Program-made: the position numbers and the translations under genes
Assembly (NCBI GenBank): GCA_013375455.1
Contig: JABXJT010000017.1
Coordinates: 16,390-80,389 of the forward strand
Origin: Candidatus Helarchaeota archaeon
GTDB taxonomy: Archaea; Asgardarchaeota; Lokiarchaeia; Helarchaeales; HEL-GB-A
DNA: 64,000 nt
Reading direction: 5' to 3'
Notes under the pieces: model-generated
What the model was told of the DNA's origin: nothing
The model's input: only the letters and a program-made list of their open reading frames with translations
Databases searched by the model: none
Shown: positions 17,444 through 26,404 of the stretch, one piece after another
How the letters are laid out: the number at the start of each line of letters is the position of its first letter
Position numbering within the stretch: position 1 is the first letter of the stretch

Positions 17444-18278
17444 CAGGGTGTTATATCTGAGAATTTACTTATATCAAGACTGCGATGAATCTAATGTCCA
17501 CTTAGAAGAGTTACAGAAATTCATTGAAAAAAAATTTGGGTTTTCAGAGATTTTTCTTCGAGGAAAATTCATAGATTTTCATAATAAAGACGTAAAAATA
17601 GAAGACCTTGCAAAGGAATTGGCTGCAATTAGGGTAAAGGATATTTATCAGCCGCACGTTGAATATACTCCATTTTATGGAGAAATAGACTTTGAAAGAC
17701 GATTTTTAATTGGTAAAATTGTAAAAATTAAAGGAATTTTATATGACGGTCTGAAATTATTGTTATTATATTGGGATTTACTTCCAATAAATGAGAGAAC
17801 ATCAAATAAGATTCATATTGCGATAACGAATAGGTTGTTCGGGACATTTTTTGAAGAAGATGGACGCTACCACATAAGATCAATCTTATGTAGCAGATTA
17901 TCACTAATTTCTACCGCTGGAATAATTGAGGGACCTGCGAAACCACGATTATTTTACAAGTTGAAGCATCAAAGCTCGGCGATGGGCACGAACCTTCCAA
18001 TAGAGGTATTTAAACAACAGTTTAAAGGACAATTTATAGATTATGATGACCCAAATCTGACGGAAATTCTAAAGGGGTATGTCAGCCAAGCACTATTTTT
18101 TAATTTGACAGGAGAACCCTTTTGCTCTGATAAGACCTGTCGATTATTTAATGCGCACTGGCAAGCTGAACTAATAGATGCCCAATTAGGCCATAGAAAA
18201 TTTTGCGAACCACATCAAAAATTTTTGGAAAATTTCGTGATAAAGGCGAACCATTCCAAAATTGATAAAAAATATTAA
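17421..18278 (+). CDS. unknown protein with archaemetzincin-like C-terminal Cys pattern
   Basis: 285 residues, not firmly recognised. The N-terminal part has RVLYLRIYLYQDCDESNVHL and an alpha/beta look. The C-terminus has PFCSDKTCRLFNAHWQAEL then KFCEPHQKFL, a spacing reminiscent of the zinc-site end of archaemetzincins. However, there is no HExxH, so I do not call a protease. Translation is coupled to the preceding binding protein by a 23-base overlap, which suggests the two act together. It ends 4 bases inside the convergent DUF2099 gene. Confidence 0.65.
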   Translation: MKKGLKPDRVLYLRIYLYQDCDESNVHLEELQKFIEKKFGFSEIFLRGKFIDFHNKDVKIEDLAKELAAIRVKDIYQPHVEYTPFYGEIDFERRFLIGKIVKIKGILYDGLKLLLLYWDLLPINERTSNKIHIAITNRLFGTFFEEDGRYHIRSILCSRLSLISTAGIIEGPAKPRLFYKLKHQSSAMGTNLPIEVFKQQFKGQFIDYDDPNLTEILKGYVSQALFFNLTGEPFCSDKTCRLFNAHWQAELIDAQLGHRKFCEPHQKFLENFVIKANHSKIDKKY

Positions 18279-19147
18279 AGCAGTGGCGATGGCGGCTTTC
18301 TAATGGCATCTTTTTTAACGTAGATGACGGGGGGATTCTCCAGCATTTCCTTATCTCGGAGATCTAAAACTGTTTTACCCAGCTGAGAAAAAGCATAAAC
18401 TGGAAGAATGGTTCCGAATTTTTTCACGTGTTTGTTTTTCGGTTCAAGAATCTGACGAATGAATTTGGAAGAACACCCATGTGAAATATCGGATTTAATT
18501 ATGAACTTTTCGTCTTTTTGAGTTACACCTGTCACGTGTATCAAAACGATTAACAACTGAATTGCTTTTTCTTTCTCAATGGTGCGTAGAATCTCAACAC
18601 TCTTTAATTCGTGTCCTGCGATGGTTACTCCAATTTTTTTATAACCTAGTTCTATTGATTTTTCGACGCCTTTGACTTGATCGGTGCCTGCTTCTTCCTT
18701 ATCCACGATGTGAGCCCCTAATTTTTCTAATTTTTTAATTATTTTTGGCATGGGAAACGTGCTAATCAGGGCAGGGCTCACCATTCCTATTCCTTGAATC
18801 ACGTATTTATCAGAAGAGATTATGGATCCTGCACCTTCACAAGGGACAACCGCTGCCTCAATGATTTTTTTATCCATTGCAGTCATAAGACACTCGCTGG
18901 CGCCATAACCAATTCCTTGTAATTTTAATCGCAGAATTCTCCTGTTTTTACATAATCCATAAGTTTTAATTTTCCATTGCATGCTTTTGATGATGTCGGC
19001 TTTATTTAATATTTCTGAATGCCAACCGGCATATTCTCTAATGGGGCAATATTGTATTAAAGGGTCTTTAACTGAGACAACCTTGCCAGTCTCATCAACT
19101 TCAACTCTGGCCTTAGCGCATTCCCACACGTGTATTTTCTTGGGCAT
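18275..19147 (-). CDS. DUF2099 protein (methanogenesis marker 8 family)
   Basis: About 290 residues. DUF2099 signatures are visible: QYCPIREYAGW, GIGYGASECLMTAMDKKIIEAA (quoted in parts: GYGASE and AAVVPCEGAGS), VIQGIGMVSPALISTFPMP and the KKIGVTIAG strand. The family is conserved in methanogens but is also found in non-methanogens; its function is unknown. Start ATG 19147 is preferred over TTG 19159. It follows thi4 closely on the same strand, so the pair is likely co-transcribed from the double-box promoter upstream of thi4. Confidence 0.78.
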   Translation of the reverse strand: MPKKIHVWECAKARVEVDETGKVVSVKDPLIQYCPIREYAGWHSEILNKADIIKSMQWKIKTYGLCKNRRILRLKLQGIGYGASECLMTAMDKKIIEAAVVPCEGAGSIISSDKYVIQGIGMVSPALISTFPMPKIIKKLEKLGAHIVDKEEAGTDQVKGVEKSIELGYKKIGVTIAGHELKSVEILRTIEKEKAIQLLIVLIHVTGVTQKDEKFIIKSDISHGCSSKFIRQILEPKNKHVKKFGTILPVYAFSQLGKTVLDLRDKEMLENPPVIYVKKDAIRKPPSPLL

Positions 19148-19171
19148 GATTGCTATCAATCCAAAAAAGGC

Positions 19172-19957
19172 TCAAACTACTAATTCTTTCAATTTTTCAA
19201 GCACGATTTCAGCAGCTTTTTTCCCTGATAACAACATTGCACCGAATGTTGGCCCCATCCGGGGAAGTCCATAGGTAGTTGAAACTGCCATACCTGTGAC
19301 AATCAAGCCAGGGTGTACTTCACCTGTATGCTCAACAACTAAATCCTCTGATTGCTCCACGAACATTGCACCCATCCCTGCCATTTTCAGAACACCACGA
19401 TCTTCAAGGGCTTTGACAACCCATGCATCGTGTCCAGTCGCATCTATGACGTATTTTGCTTCTATGGCAATGGGATCGACGCACGTAATCTCGCGAGGGA
19501 GTGCTGAAACAGGTGTCCAATTTATGACAATTCCTGCAACTCTGGAATTCTCACGTACAACAATATCATCAAATTTACACATGTTAAAGATGGTCACGCC
19601 CGCATCAGAGGCAGCGGCGATTAGTTTAGAACAAGCCTGTGGACCAGTCGTGTAATAGAGGCCAGGCATGTATTCTTTATAAGAAACATTAAGTTCATCG
19701 AAAACTTCATGAGCGGGAGCGCGAACAGTGACCGTGTTCATTAGAAATCCACCAATCCAGAACCCGCCACCTAGATAGTTGTTTCGCTCAACAATTAAGG
19801 TTTTTACACCTTTACTGGCGAGTTCCTTCCCTGCCATAAGCCCAGCTGGACCAGCACCAACGATAATCACATCATTTTCCGCATGTTCTTCTAAATCTCT
19901 TCCGAAGATTGTAACAATCGCTCGCGTTACATCTTTTTCTCCTACTTTAGCAAACAT
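19172..19957 (-). CDS. thi4: Thi4-type thiazole synthase
   Basis: 261 residues, NAD/FAD-fold Thi4. Motifs are [30 protein letters not shown] and [18 protein letters not shown] near the C-terminus. It makes the thiazole moiety of thiamine from NAD and glycine. In [12 protein letters not shown] the residue Cys159 lines up with the sulfur-donating cysteine of yeast and plant Thi4 (SCMDPNVMEAK in plants), whereas Methanocaldococcus-type enzymes have His there and use free sulfide (family knowledge from memory). This suggests a single-turnover, cysteine-donating enzyme. A closely spaced pair of palindromic boxes lies 30 bases upstream. Confidence 0.9.
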   Translation of the reverse strand: MFAKVGEKDVTRAIVTIFGRDLEEHAENDVIIVGAGPAGLMAGKELASKGVKTLIVERNNYLGGGFWIGGFLMNTVTVRAPAHEVFDELNVSYKEYMPGLYYTTGPQACSKLIAAASDAGVTIFNMCKFDDIVVRENSRVAGIVINWTPVSALPREITCVDPIAIEAKYVIDATGHDAWVVKALEDRGVLKMAGMGAMFVEQSEDLVVEHTGEVHPGLIVTGMAVSTTYGLPRMGPTFGAMLLSGKKAAEIVLEKLKELVV

Positions 19958-19986
19958 CCGATAATCAACTCAAATTCTCTTGATAA

Positions 19987-20009
19987 TAACAGTGTTTATA
20001 ACACTGTTA
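19987..20009. promoter_or_regulatory. double palindromic box upstream of thi4
   Basis: TAACAGTGTTT (19987-19997) and perfect TAACACTGTTA (19999-20009), centres 12 bp apart, 30 bases before the thi4 ATG. The one-turn spacing suggests cooperative binding of two regulator dimers. Confidence 0.65.
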
Positions 20010-20203
20010 ATTGATATTAAAAATCATAATTAAAAGATTTTGATCTCAAATGTATTAGAAAAAAGAAAAAAATTAGTGTTAAAACGAGAGTTCTAAAGAA
20101 TTAGAGTTTTTATTTACATTTTCATTTTTTCTCAAAATTAAATGGAACGAAACAAGCTCGTTGCCTCATAACAACTTTAAATGAAAATATGGGTGCTAGC
20201 TCT

Positions 20204-20584
20204 TTATTTACAGAAGGGTATTTTATCACAATCCAAAATGGAGGCAGGGTCTACTCCTTCAAGGTATTTTTCTACGAATTTAGGGCGAATCATCATACAA
20301 ATAATACAAATTTCTTTTATGACCTCCATATCAGACATTTTATTTCCTATAAGCTTCTCAATTAAGTCCTGTACTGATTTAAATGCTGGTTGCTCTCTTA
20401 CAATCTCAAGCCCTCTTGCTCCACGTTCTCCACGCAAGTAATGACTTACAGAGGGTTGTGTAAGCCCTAATAAACTAGCAATTTCGTTTTGATTTTTTCC
20501 ATATTTTTCGTGTAATTCCTGAACTATCACGGCCCTTACTGCAGGTATGATTAGTTTAACATTAATTTCACATGGAGTTTTCAT
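20204..20584 (-). CDS. XRE-type HTH transcriptional regulator with Cys tail (paralogue)
   Basis: 126 residues. The HTH is KNQNEIASLLGLTQPSVSHY followed by LRGERGARG, closely similar to the protein at 10090-10431. The tail holds CIICMM and later C residues (DCDKIPFC), so CxxC plus two more cysteines could bind a cluster or metal. One palindromic box lies about 100 bases upstream. Placed immediately downstream of the first hdr operon and next to thi4, it is a good candidate regulator for the regulon. Having two similar regulators in one window raises the possibility that they heterodimerise or answer different signals. Confidence 0.82.
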   Translation of the reverse strand: MKTPCEINVKLIIPAVRAVIVQELHEKYGKNQNEIASLLGLTQPSVSHYLRGERGARGLEIVREQPAFKSVQDLIEKLIGNKMSDMEVIKEICIICMMIRPKFVEKYLEGVDPASILDCDKIPFCK

Positions 20585-20681
20585 AATATCTTCATCTTTT
20601 CATTATAACTTGTTTGTAACTTTTTTTTGTCGATTGTGGTCATTATTTATGAAGTTATTCCACCTTCATAATTGATAAGGA

Positions 20682-20692
20682 TAACGATGTTA
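20682..20692. promoter_or_regulatory. palindromic box TAACGATGTTA
   Basis: A one-mismatch version of the 11-bp palindrome, 98 bases upstream of the XRE regulator at 20584. A possible autoregulatory site. Confidence 0.5.
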
Positions 20693-20797
20693 TAAAGTTT
20701 TATGTAACTTAAATGCAAAATTCTTTGATGGTACCTCCTACAATGCTAACATTACTGTTCGAAAATTGGTAATTGCAACAAAATAATAAAAAAAAGA

Positions 20798-23700
20798 TCA
20801 AGGCTTCATTGTAATACTCTCAATTTGGGACATAATTTCTGAATCGGTAAAATGAACTAATTCTGAGGCTCCTCGAGGACAAAATGAAGCGCAAACGCCA
20901 CATCCATGGCATTTTATGGGATCAATAGCAGAAATTTTCTTTTCGCCTCTATTTACGATAGATAATGCGTTAAAAGGACAAACTTCAGTGCATATTCCAC
21001 ATCCAATACAAATATTAGGATTAATTCTGGGTTTAATCCCTTCAAGTTCTATTTCCTCTTTAGATAGGTAACTACAGGCTCTTGATACGGCTCCTTTGGC
21101 TTGGATGATTGTTTCATCAATAAACTTTGGGGAATGAGCAAATCCACAAATGAAAATTCCATCTTCAGGAGAATCCAGGGGGCGCAATTTTGTATGAGTC
21201 TCTAAGAAAAATTGAGACTCATCTAAGGGCAATCTTAGTTGGTTTATTAAATTCTCATCGACATTTGGAAGTATTCCAGCACTTAAAATCAATAAATCTG
21301 TTTTTATCTTGACTATTTTCTGAAATATATTATCAAATACCGAAATAATAATGTTATTATTCTCATAATTAAGGATTGGTTGATTGTCTAGTGTAAATCT
21401 TATAAATTTAACACCTAGCTCTCTCACTTTTCGATAATATTCTTCTCTAAATCCACAAGTTCGAGTTTCTCTACATAATATATAAATATCGATTTCGGGG
21501 TTCAAATTTTTTGCTGCAATAGCATTTTTTTGTGCTTCAAAACAACAGATTTTACTACAGTAATTTCTTTCTTCGCACTTTGTACCAATACATTGAATCA
21601 TCACAACATTTTTGATATTTTCTAAATTTTTATTAAAAATCCTTTCTTCTAGTTCTATTTGGGTTAAAACTCTATCGTCTTTTCCATAATTATATTCAAT
21701 AGGTGTATATTCTTTCCCGCCAGTAGCTATTATAATAGTCCCAGCTTTTATTTGTTCAATATGTCCATTAGAAGTAACCGTTGCAGAGAACTGTCCGAGA
21801 GAACCGCCAATTTCATTAATTTCAGTATTTAAAAAAACTTCAATTTTCTCATTTGAGTTAATTTGGTTTTTTAGCATTTCAAGATGGGATGCTAAATCCT
21901 CTCCACTTGCTAGAAATTTTATTTTATTGGCTATTCCACCTAATTCGGAAGATTTTTCTAAGAGATAGGCTTTAAACCCCTGATTTGCCAATTCTAAGGC
22001 AGCCGTCATCCCAGCTATTCCTCCTCCAATTATTATCCCTGCTTGGACGATTTTTACTTTATAATTATAGAGAGGTTCTTGTAATCCAGCTTTGGCAACT
22101 GCCATCGCTACCAAATCTTTCGCTTTTTCAATTGCACTTTGTGGATCTAATTGATGCACCCATGATACATGTTCACGTATATTAGCCATTGACAAAAGAT
22201 AAAAATTAAGCCCCGCTTCTCTTATGGTATTTTGAAATAATGGTTCATGAGTTCTTGGAGTACATGCCGCAATAACCAAACGATTCAAATTTTTTTCTTT
22301 GATTATTTCTTTAATTCTATTCTGACCATCCTGAGAGCAGGCAATTAAATTATCTTCAGCACAAATGACATTAGGCAAAGTTTTAGTAAAGGCTACTATC
22401 TCTTTTATATTTACAAACGATCCGATATTAATTCCACAATGGCAAATGAAAACTCCAATTCTGGGTTTTAACTCTGATACATTTATTTCAATTGGATGTT
22501 CTTCTGGCGTGATTAATGTATTTCTTTCAGAAGAAAGTAATGTTGAAGCGGAAGAGGCAGCGGCACTGGCTTCTGCTACAGTAGCTGGGATATCTTTAGG
22601 ACTTTTAAAAGTTCCACATACAAATATTCCTTCTTTTGATGTTTTTACGGGTTCAAGAACGGTCGTATCACAAAAATTGTAATCATTTAATTTGATCCCA
22701 AAAACTTGACTCAATTCTTTATATTGATCTGAGCAAGCAAAGCCAACGGATAAAACCACCAGATCAAATTCTTCATCTATTATATTTTGATTTGCATCTT
22801 GATATCTAATCTCTAATTTTTCACCTTTTTGTTTAATAGTTGTAACTCGAGTTTTAGAGAATTTAATTCCCATTTTTCCTGCATTAGTGAAATACTTTTC
22901 AAAACCCTTTCCGGATGCCCGAATATCCATGTTAAAAATATAACATTGTATATCAGGATTATATTCTTTGGCAAGAAGAGCTTCTTTTATTGCATACATG
23001 CAACAGACAGAGGAACAGTAGTTATGACCTATTGAAATATCTCTAGAACCTATGCATTGTAACCACGCAATTTTTTTGGCTGGTTTTCCATCATAAGGCC
23101 TTAATATATGACCATCAAATGGTCCTGAAGGACTTAAAATCCTTTCAAATTCAACACTGGTAATTATGTTTGGAAATTTTCTATACCCATATACCTTTTT
23201 TAAAGTAGGATTAAAAGTTTCAGCGCCAAGTGCTAAAATGATTGATCCCACATTAATCTCTATGATTTCTTCCCTCTGATTAAAATCTATAGCTTTTACT
23301 TCACAAGATTTAGCACAGAAACCGCATCCTAAACAAAATTCTTTATTGATAGAAAAAGTACTCAAAAGTGGGTGAGAATATCTCATAGAAATGCAACTTT
23401 TTGTTCTTAATTCAGCATCATATTCATTAGGTATTTCAATTGGGCATGAGAGTGAGCAAATTCCACAACCAGTGCATTTGGACAAATCAATAAATCGTGG
23501 ATTCTTTTTGATTGTCACTTTAAAATTTCCTGCAGTCCCCTCAACTTTTACAACTTCACTATACGATAGAATCGATACATGTGGATGGCGTTCTATTGAA
23601 ATTAAATAATTCATTATGCCTCCAATAGCTGTTAATTTTTCCATATTTTCAATGCAACATTTATCTAATTGACTCATTATGCCTCCAATCGACGTTAATT

Positions 23701-23803
23701 TTTCCACGAGATAAACTTTAAACCCAGAATCGGCTAGTTCTAGTGAAGCATGCATTCCTGAAATGCCACCCCCCACAACTAGTACGGATCCTACTTTTGT
23801 CAT
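20798..23803 (-). CDS. hdrA: HdrA-like flavoprotein, double-module form, with altered N-terminal Cys segment
   Basis: 1001 residues: two HdrA-type modules in one chain. Module 1 has a FAD Rossmann motif (VLVVGGGISGMHASLELA), a ferredoxin pair (CTGCGICSLSCPIE, CLGCGFCAKSCE) and CSSVCCMYAIKEA. Module 2 begins near 450 (FICHCGINIGSFVN), has its own Rossmann motif (GGGIAGMTAALELA), CSKICCFEA and a terminal ferredoxin domain (CIGCGICTEVCPFNA, CHGCGVCASFCPRGA). HdrA bifurcates electrons at its FAD. Residues 49-71 (bases 23591-23659) replace the TFPTNDCxMC segment of its paralogues with a near-copy of the preceding EKLTSIGGIM sequence, which removes those cysteines. Last gene of an hdrC-hdrB-mvhD-hdrA operon. 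Confidence 0.92.
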   Translation of the reverse strand: MTKVGSVLVVGGGISGMHASLELADSGFKVYLVEKLTSIGGIMSQLDKCCIENMEKLTAIGGIMNYLISIERHPHVSILSYSEVVKVEGTAGNFKVTIKKNPRFIDLSKCTGCGICSLSCPIEIPNEYDAELRTKSCISMRYSHPLLSTFSINKEFCLGCGFCAKSCEVKAIDFNQREEIIEINVGSIILALGAETFNPTLKKVYGYRKFPNIITSVEFERILSPSGPFDGHILRPYDGKPAKKIAWLQCIGSRDISIGHNYCSSVCCMYAIKEALLAKEYNPDIQCYIFNMDIRASGKGFEKYFTNAGKMGIKFSKTRVTTIKQKGEKLEIRYQDANQNIIDEEFDLVVLSVGFACSDQYKELSQVFGIKLNDYNFCDTTVLEPVKTSKEGIFVCGTFKSPKDIPATVAEASAAASSASTLLSSERNTLITPEEHPIEINVSELKPRIGVFICHCGINIGSFVNIKEIVAFTKTLPNVICAEDNLIACSQDGQNRIKEIIKEKNLNRLVIAACTPRTHEPLFQNTIREAGLNFYLLSMANIREHVSWVHQLDPQSAIEKAKDLVAMAVAKAGLQEPLYNYKVKIVQAGIIIGGGIAGMTAALELANQGFKAYLLEKSSELGGIANKIKFLASGEDLASHLEMLKNQINSNEKIEVFLNTEINEIGGSLGQFSATVTSNGHIEQIKAGTIIIATGGKEYTPIEYNYGKDDRVLTQIELEERIFNKNLENIKNVVMIQCIGTKCEERNYCSKICCFEAQKNAIAAKNLNPEIDIYILCRETRTCGFREEYYRKVRELGVKFIRFTLDNQPILNYENNNIIISVFDNIFQKIVKIKTDLLILSAGILPNVDENLINQLRLPLDESQFFLETHTKLRPLDSPEDGIFICGFAHSPKFIDETIIQAKGAVSRACSYLSKEEIELEGIKPRINPNICIGCGICTEVCPFNALSIVNRGEKKISAIDPIKCHGCGVCASFCPRGASELVHFTDSEIMSQIESITMKP

Positions 23804-23804
23804 T

Positions 23805-24560
23805 TTAATACCCCTTTATCATAAATTTAGCATCCTGATTAATCATTTTTAACTGAATTTTTTGTCGGGTTTTCAATGCTAATAGATGTTTCATCGCTAT
23901 ATCAGGTGAAAGTGAAAGTTTTTTGGCAATATCTATTGTAGTAAGTGGTTTTTCACTAACTAGATTGATGATTCTTTTCCTTATTATTTCAGCATCCAGA
24001 ATTTTATCGATTAACCCTAAAAACTTTTCTTCTGAAATTTTCTCATCATAAACATTTCCAAATTTGACTAATTCCCTACTTTTTCCAAATAACCAATTAA
24101 CATAAGAATCAGTACAAATATCTTTTAAAATTTTTAATTCATCTTGTAGCAAGTTCTTATCATCCATAGTCATAGGGCCTATCTCTGCAATCAGATTAGT
24201 GTAATTGTTTATTATATGTCGAACTCTTTCTGTTTCTGAGGCTGAAATCCATTTATAGTCGATTCGATTAAAATTAATTCCAACTTTTTCTATTAGTTTT
24301 TTTACAAAGAAAACCTTGTACATTGCAATATAATTATCAGAAACATTTTGACAATCAATGGGATAACAACACGTAACCAAAATACCATCAGCATCCGAGC
24401 TTAAAGCTTTTACTAAAAGATATGGATCGATTTTATCACTACAGGTTACTTTCTTTATTCGAATTTTAGGAGCATATTGCAATCCTGAAATTTCTATGAG
24501 ATCTTCATCAGAATGAGGACACAAATTACAAAAATATGTAAGAATCGTTAGTTCAGACAT
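23805..24560 (-). CDS. mvhD: MvhD-like Fe-S subunit with C-terminal winged-helix-like extension
   Basis: 251 residues. The first ~140 match MvhD/VhuD (CNLCPHSDEDL, LQYAPKIRIKKVTCSDKIDP, VTCCYPIDCQ), the 2Fe-2S protein that passes electrons between a hydrogenase or dehydrogenase and HdrA. The last ~80 residues (INLVSEKPLTTIDIAKKLSL then AMKHLLALKTRQKIQL) look like a winged helix, an addition absent from the short MvhD proteins at 27654 and 41903. One base separates it from hdrA, so the two are coupled. Confidence 0.9.
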   Translation of the reverse strand: MSELTILTYFCNLCPHSDEDLIEISGLQYAPKIRIKKVTCSDKIDPYLLVKALSSDADGILVTCCYPIDCQNVSDNYIAMYKVFFVKKLIEKVGINFNRIDYKWISASETERVRHIINNYTNLIAEIGPMTMDDKNLLQDELKILKDICTDSYVNWLFGKSRELVKFGNVYDEKISEEKFLGLIDKILDAEIIRKRIINLVSEKPLTTIDIAKKLSLSPDIAMKHLLALKTRQKIQLKMINQDAKFMIKGY

Positions 24561-24576
24561 TCATTTCCATCCTAAT

Positions 24577-25452
24577 CTAAGCTTTCATTTTTGCCATAAT
24601 CTTTTTTGGTTTTATTCTATGGAGATTCATCCCAATACTTTTTAATTCAAGTCCAAAAGCAATGCCTAAAACTTCAGTTAAGTGAAGCGGGGCAACTTGA
24701 TATTGTTCTTTATATTTTCTTTGAATGTCAAATTGACCTAAATCAAACGTGAAATAACAGGTTGGGCACGCTAAAACCAACCCATCTAAATCTAATGTTT
24801 TCAATGCAATTAATTTCTGGCGGGGAATTTCTAACGTTGCAGTATCATTTACCCCTTGAAGTCCAGCACCACAACAAGTATATTTCCCATCATACTCTAC
24901 TGTTTTTGCGCCCAAAGCCTCAACAATTTCATCCATAGAACGAGGAAATTCAGGATCATCAAATTTAACGACTTCATGTGGCCGTATTAAATGGCATCCG
25001 TAAAAAGTGGCGAATACCATATCAGATAATGGTCTTTTAACATTCTCTTTGATTTTTTCAAGACCAATATCTTCATATAAAACCTGTACAAAATGTTTTA
25101 CTTCAATCGTTCCTTTAAATTCCTTTCCAATTTCGTTTAATATGTCGTTAATTGCGATTCTATCTTCTTCATCTTCTTTTAAATGGGCATTTACTTTTTT
25201 TAGATTCTTAAAACATCCACTACAAAGAGTTATTATGTCCAAATTTTTCTCTTCTGCTAGACATAGATTCCTTGCGGCTAAGGCGTATGCCGTATTCACT
25301 TGAACAGAAGAGACTATCGTAGGGGCGCAACAATGAAAGTTAGGTTCATTTTCAAATTCAACACCTAATATTTCAAATATACGTGCTGCTGAAGCTTCAA
25401 AACCTGGATCCTTAGCTAAAACTGTACATCCTGGAAATAAAATATATTTCAT
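24577..25452 (-). CDS. hdrB: heterodisulfide reductase subunit B
   Basis: About 291 residues from ATG 25452, giving the normal MKYILFPGC start; GTG 25461 is the alternative. Two CCG domains are visible (CCAPTIVSS with LCSGCFKNLKK; CCGAGLQGV with CPTCYFTFDLG), which bind the paired noncubane 4Fe-4S clusters that cleave disulfides. The partner is the HdrC encoded one base upstream. The substrate here need not be CoM-S-S-CoB, since no methanogenesis gene is present. Confidence 0.93.
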   Translation of the reverse strand: MKYILFPGCTVLAKDPGFEASAARIFEILGVEFENEPNFHCCAPTIVSSVQVNTAYALAARNLCLAEEKNLDIITLCSGCFKNLKKVNAHLKEDEEDRIAINDILNEIGKEFKGTIEVKHFVQVLYEDIGLEKIKENVKRPLSDMVFATFYGCHLIRPHEVVKFDDPEFPRSMDEIVEALGAKTVEYDGKYTCCGAGLQGVNDTATLEIPRQKLIALKTLDLDGLVLACPTCYFTFDLGQFDIQRKYKEQYQVAPLHLTEVLGIAFGLELKSIGMNLHRIKPKKIMAKMKA

Positions 25453-25453
25453 T

Positions 25454-26005
25454 TTAATCACTTGATTTCGTTTTCAATAAAATAAAATCAGATTTTTCAA
25501 ATATTTGATTTATTTCATTTATTATATCATTTGAAAGTTTTCCAATTCTAGGTAAATTTAGTCTTTCTCTTTTAACCTCGGTTGCTTCTGGAACTTCGAC
25601 TATACGACCTGTCGATTTTATTGCGTTGATAGCATATTTAACATTCATAGGAACTATTCCTCTTTCAGCGGCCATGTTTCTCAATGTTATCCAAATAATT
25701 GGCAATTTTACTCCTTGAGGACATCTTTCAGCACAACAATAACATTCTGAGCATAACCATATCGAATCATCATTTAGAACTTCTTCTTTTAATCCAAAAA
25801 TAATTTTCCGAATTAATCTTTTAGTATTCTGGCCAAAATCTGTAACAGTACAACCCGTTACACAAGTTCCACACTGAAAACAATAATACACGTTCTGGTT
25901 GCTCAATTTTTTAACTTCTTCCGGAAAAGAGCGGTCAAAACTTTCTGCATCAAGGATTTCAGGAAATATATCTTCGCTACTCACTTTTTCTTCATCTTTC
26001 AGCAT
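25454..26005 (-). CDS. hdrC: heterodisulfide reductase subunit C
   Basis: About 183 residues from ATG 26005, which has GAGGCGGGAG in front; GTG 26026 would add seven residues. Two 4Fe-4S motifs, CFQCGTCVTGCTVTDFG and CSECYCCAERCPQGV, carry electrons from HdrA to HdrB. First gene of the operon hdrC-hdrB-mvhD-hdrA, with two palindromic boxes 70-130 bases upstream. Confidence 0.93.
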   Translation of the reverse strand: MLKDEEKVSSEDIFPEILDAESFDRSFPEEVKKLSNQNVYYCFQCGTCVTGCTVTDFGQNTKRLIRKIIFGLKEEVLNDDSIWLCSECYCCAERCPQGVKLPIIWITLRNMAAERGIVPMNVKYAINAIKSTGRIVEVPEATEVKRERLNLPRIGKLSNDIINEINQIFEKSDFILLKTKSSD

Positions 26006-26075
26006 TTCTCCCGCCTCTATTATCACATTATGTAGCGAGGTTGCCTATTAAATTGCAAAATAACGCTATTAATTA

Positions 26076-26086
26076 AAACAATGTTA
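26076..26086. promoter_or_regulatory. palindromic box AAACAATGTTA upstream of hdrC
   Basis: A one-mismatch copy of TAACAnTGTTA, 50-71 bases before the possible hdrC starts. Confidence 0.55.
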
Positions 26087-26125
26087 TACTCAAAAATTAA
26101 GGAAAATAGTTAATAAATTCTGCTA

Positions 26126-26136
26126 TAACACTGTAA
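26126..26136. promoter_or_regulatory. palindromic box TAACACTGTAA upstream of hdrC
   Basis: A second, one-mismatch copy of the consensus, centre 50 bp from the first, in the same promoter region. Confidence 0.5.
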
Positions 26137-26404
26137 TTTTAAATGCTTTCATTAGCAACGACGTCCTGCGTATTAAAGAGCATAGATTGGTTATAAAGCA
26201 ACAAAATAATTTCCCTATTAAAATATTGGAGAGAAGTACATGATTTTTAGTGTGAGAATTTAGCTAATGATACTAGAAATTACAAATGATCTCGTTATTC
26301 AAGAAGTTGTTTGAGTGAGCTTTTAGTATATAATATGAAATGTATATTAAATTTCCCTCATCTTCCTAGAGTATCCTGGGAAAGGTATTCATCATTTTTA
26401 CTTA

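Larger units (their letters stand above)
26006..26404. other. intergenic spacer between ubiA and hdrC (about 400 bp)
   Basis: No gene is seen on either strand. The hdrC-proximal part holds two palindromic boxes (26076-26086, 26126-26136). The remaining part is AT-rich with only very short ORFs and no repeat or RNA fold that I can recognise. Confidence 0.6.
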
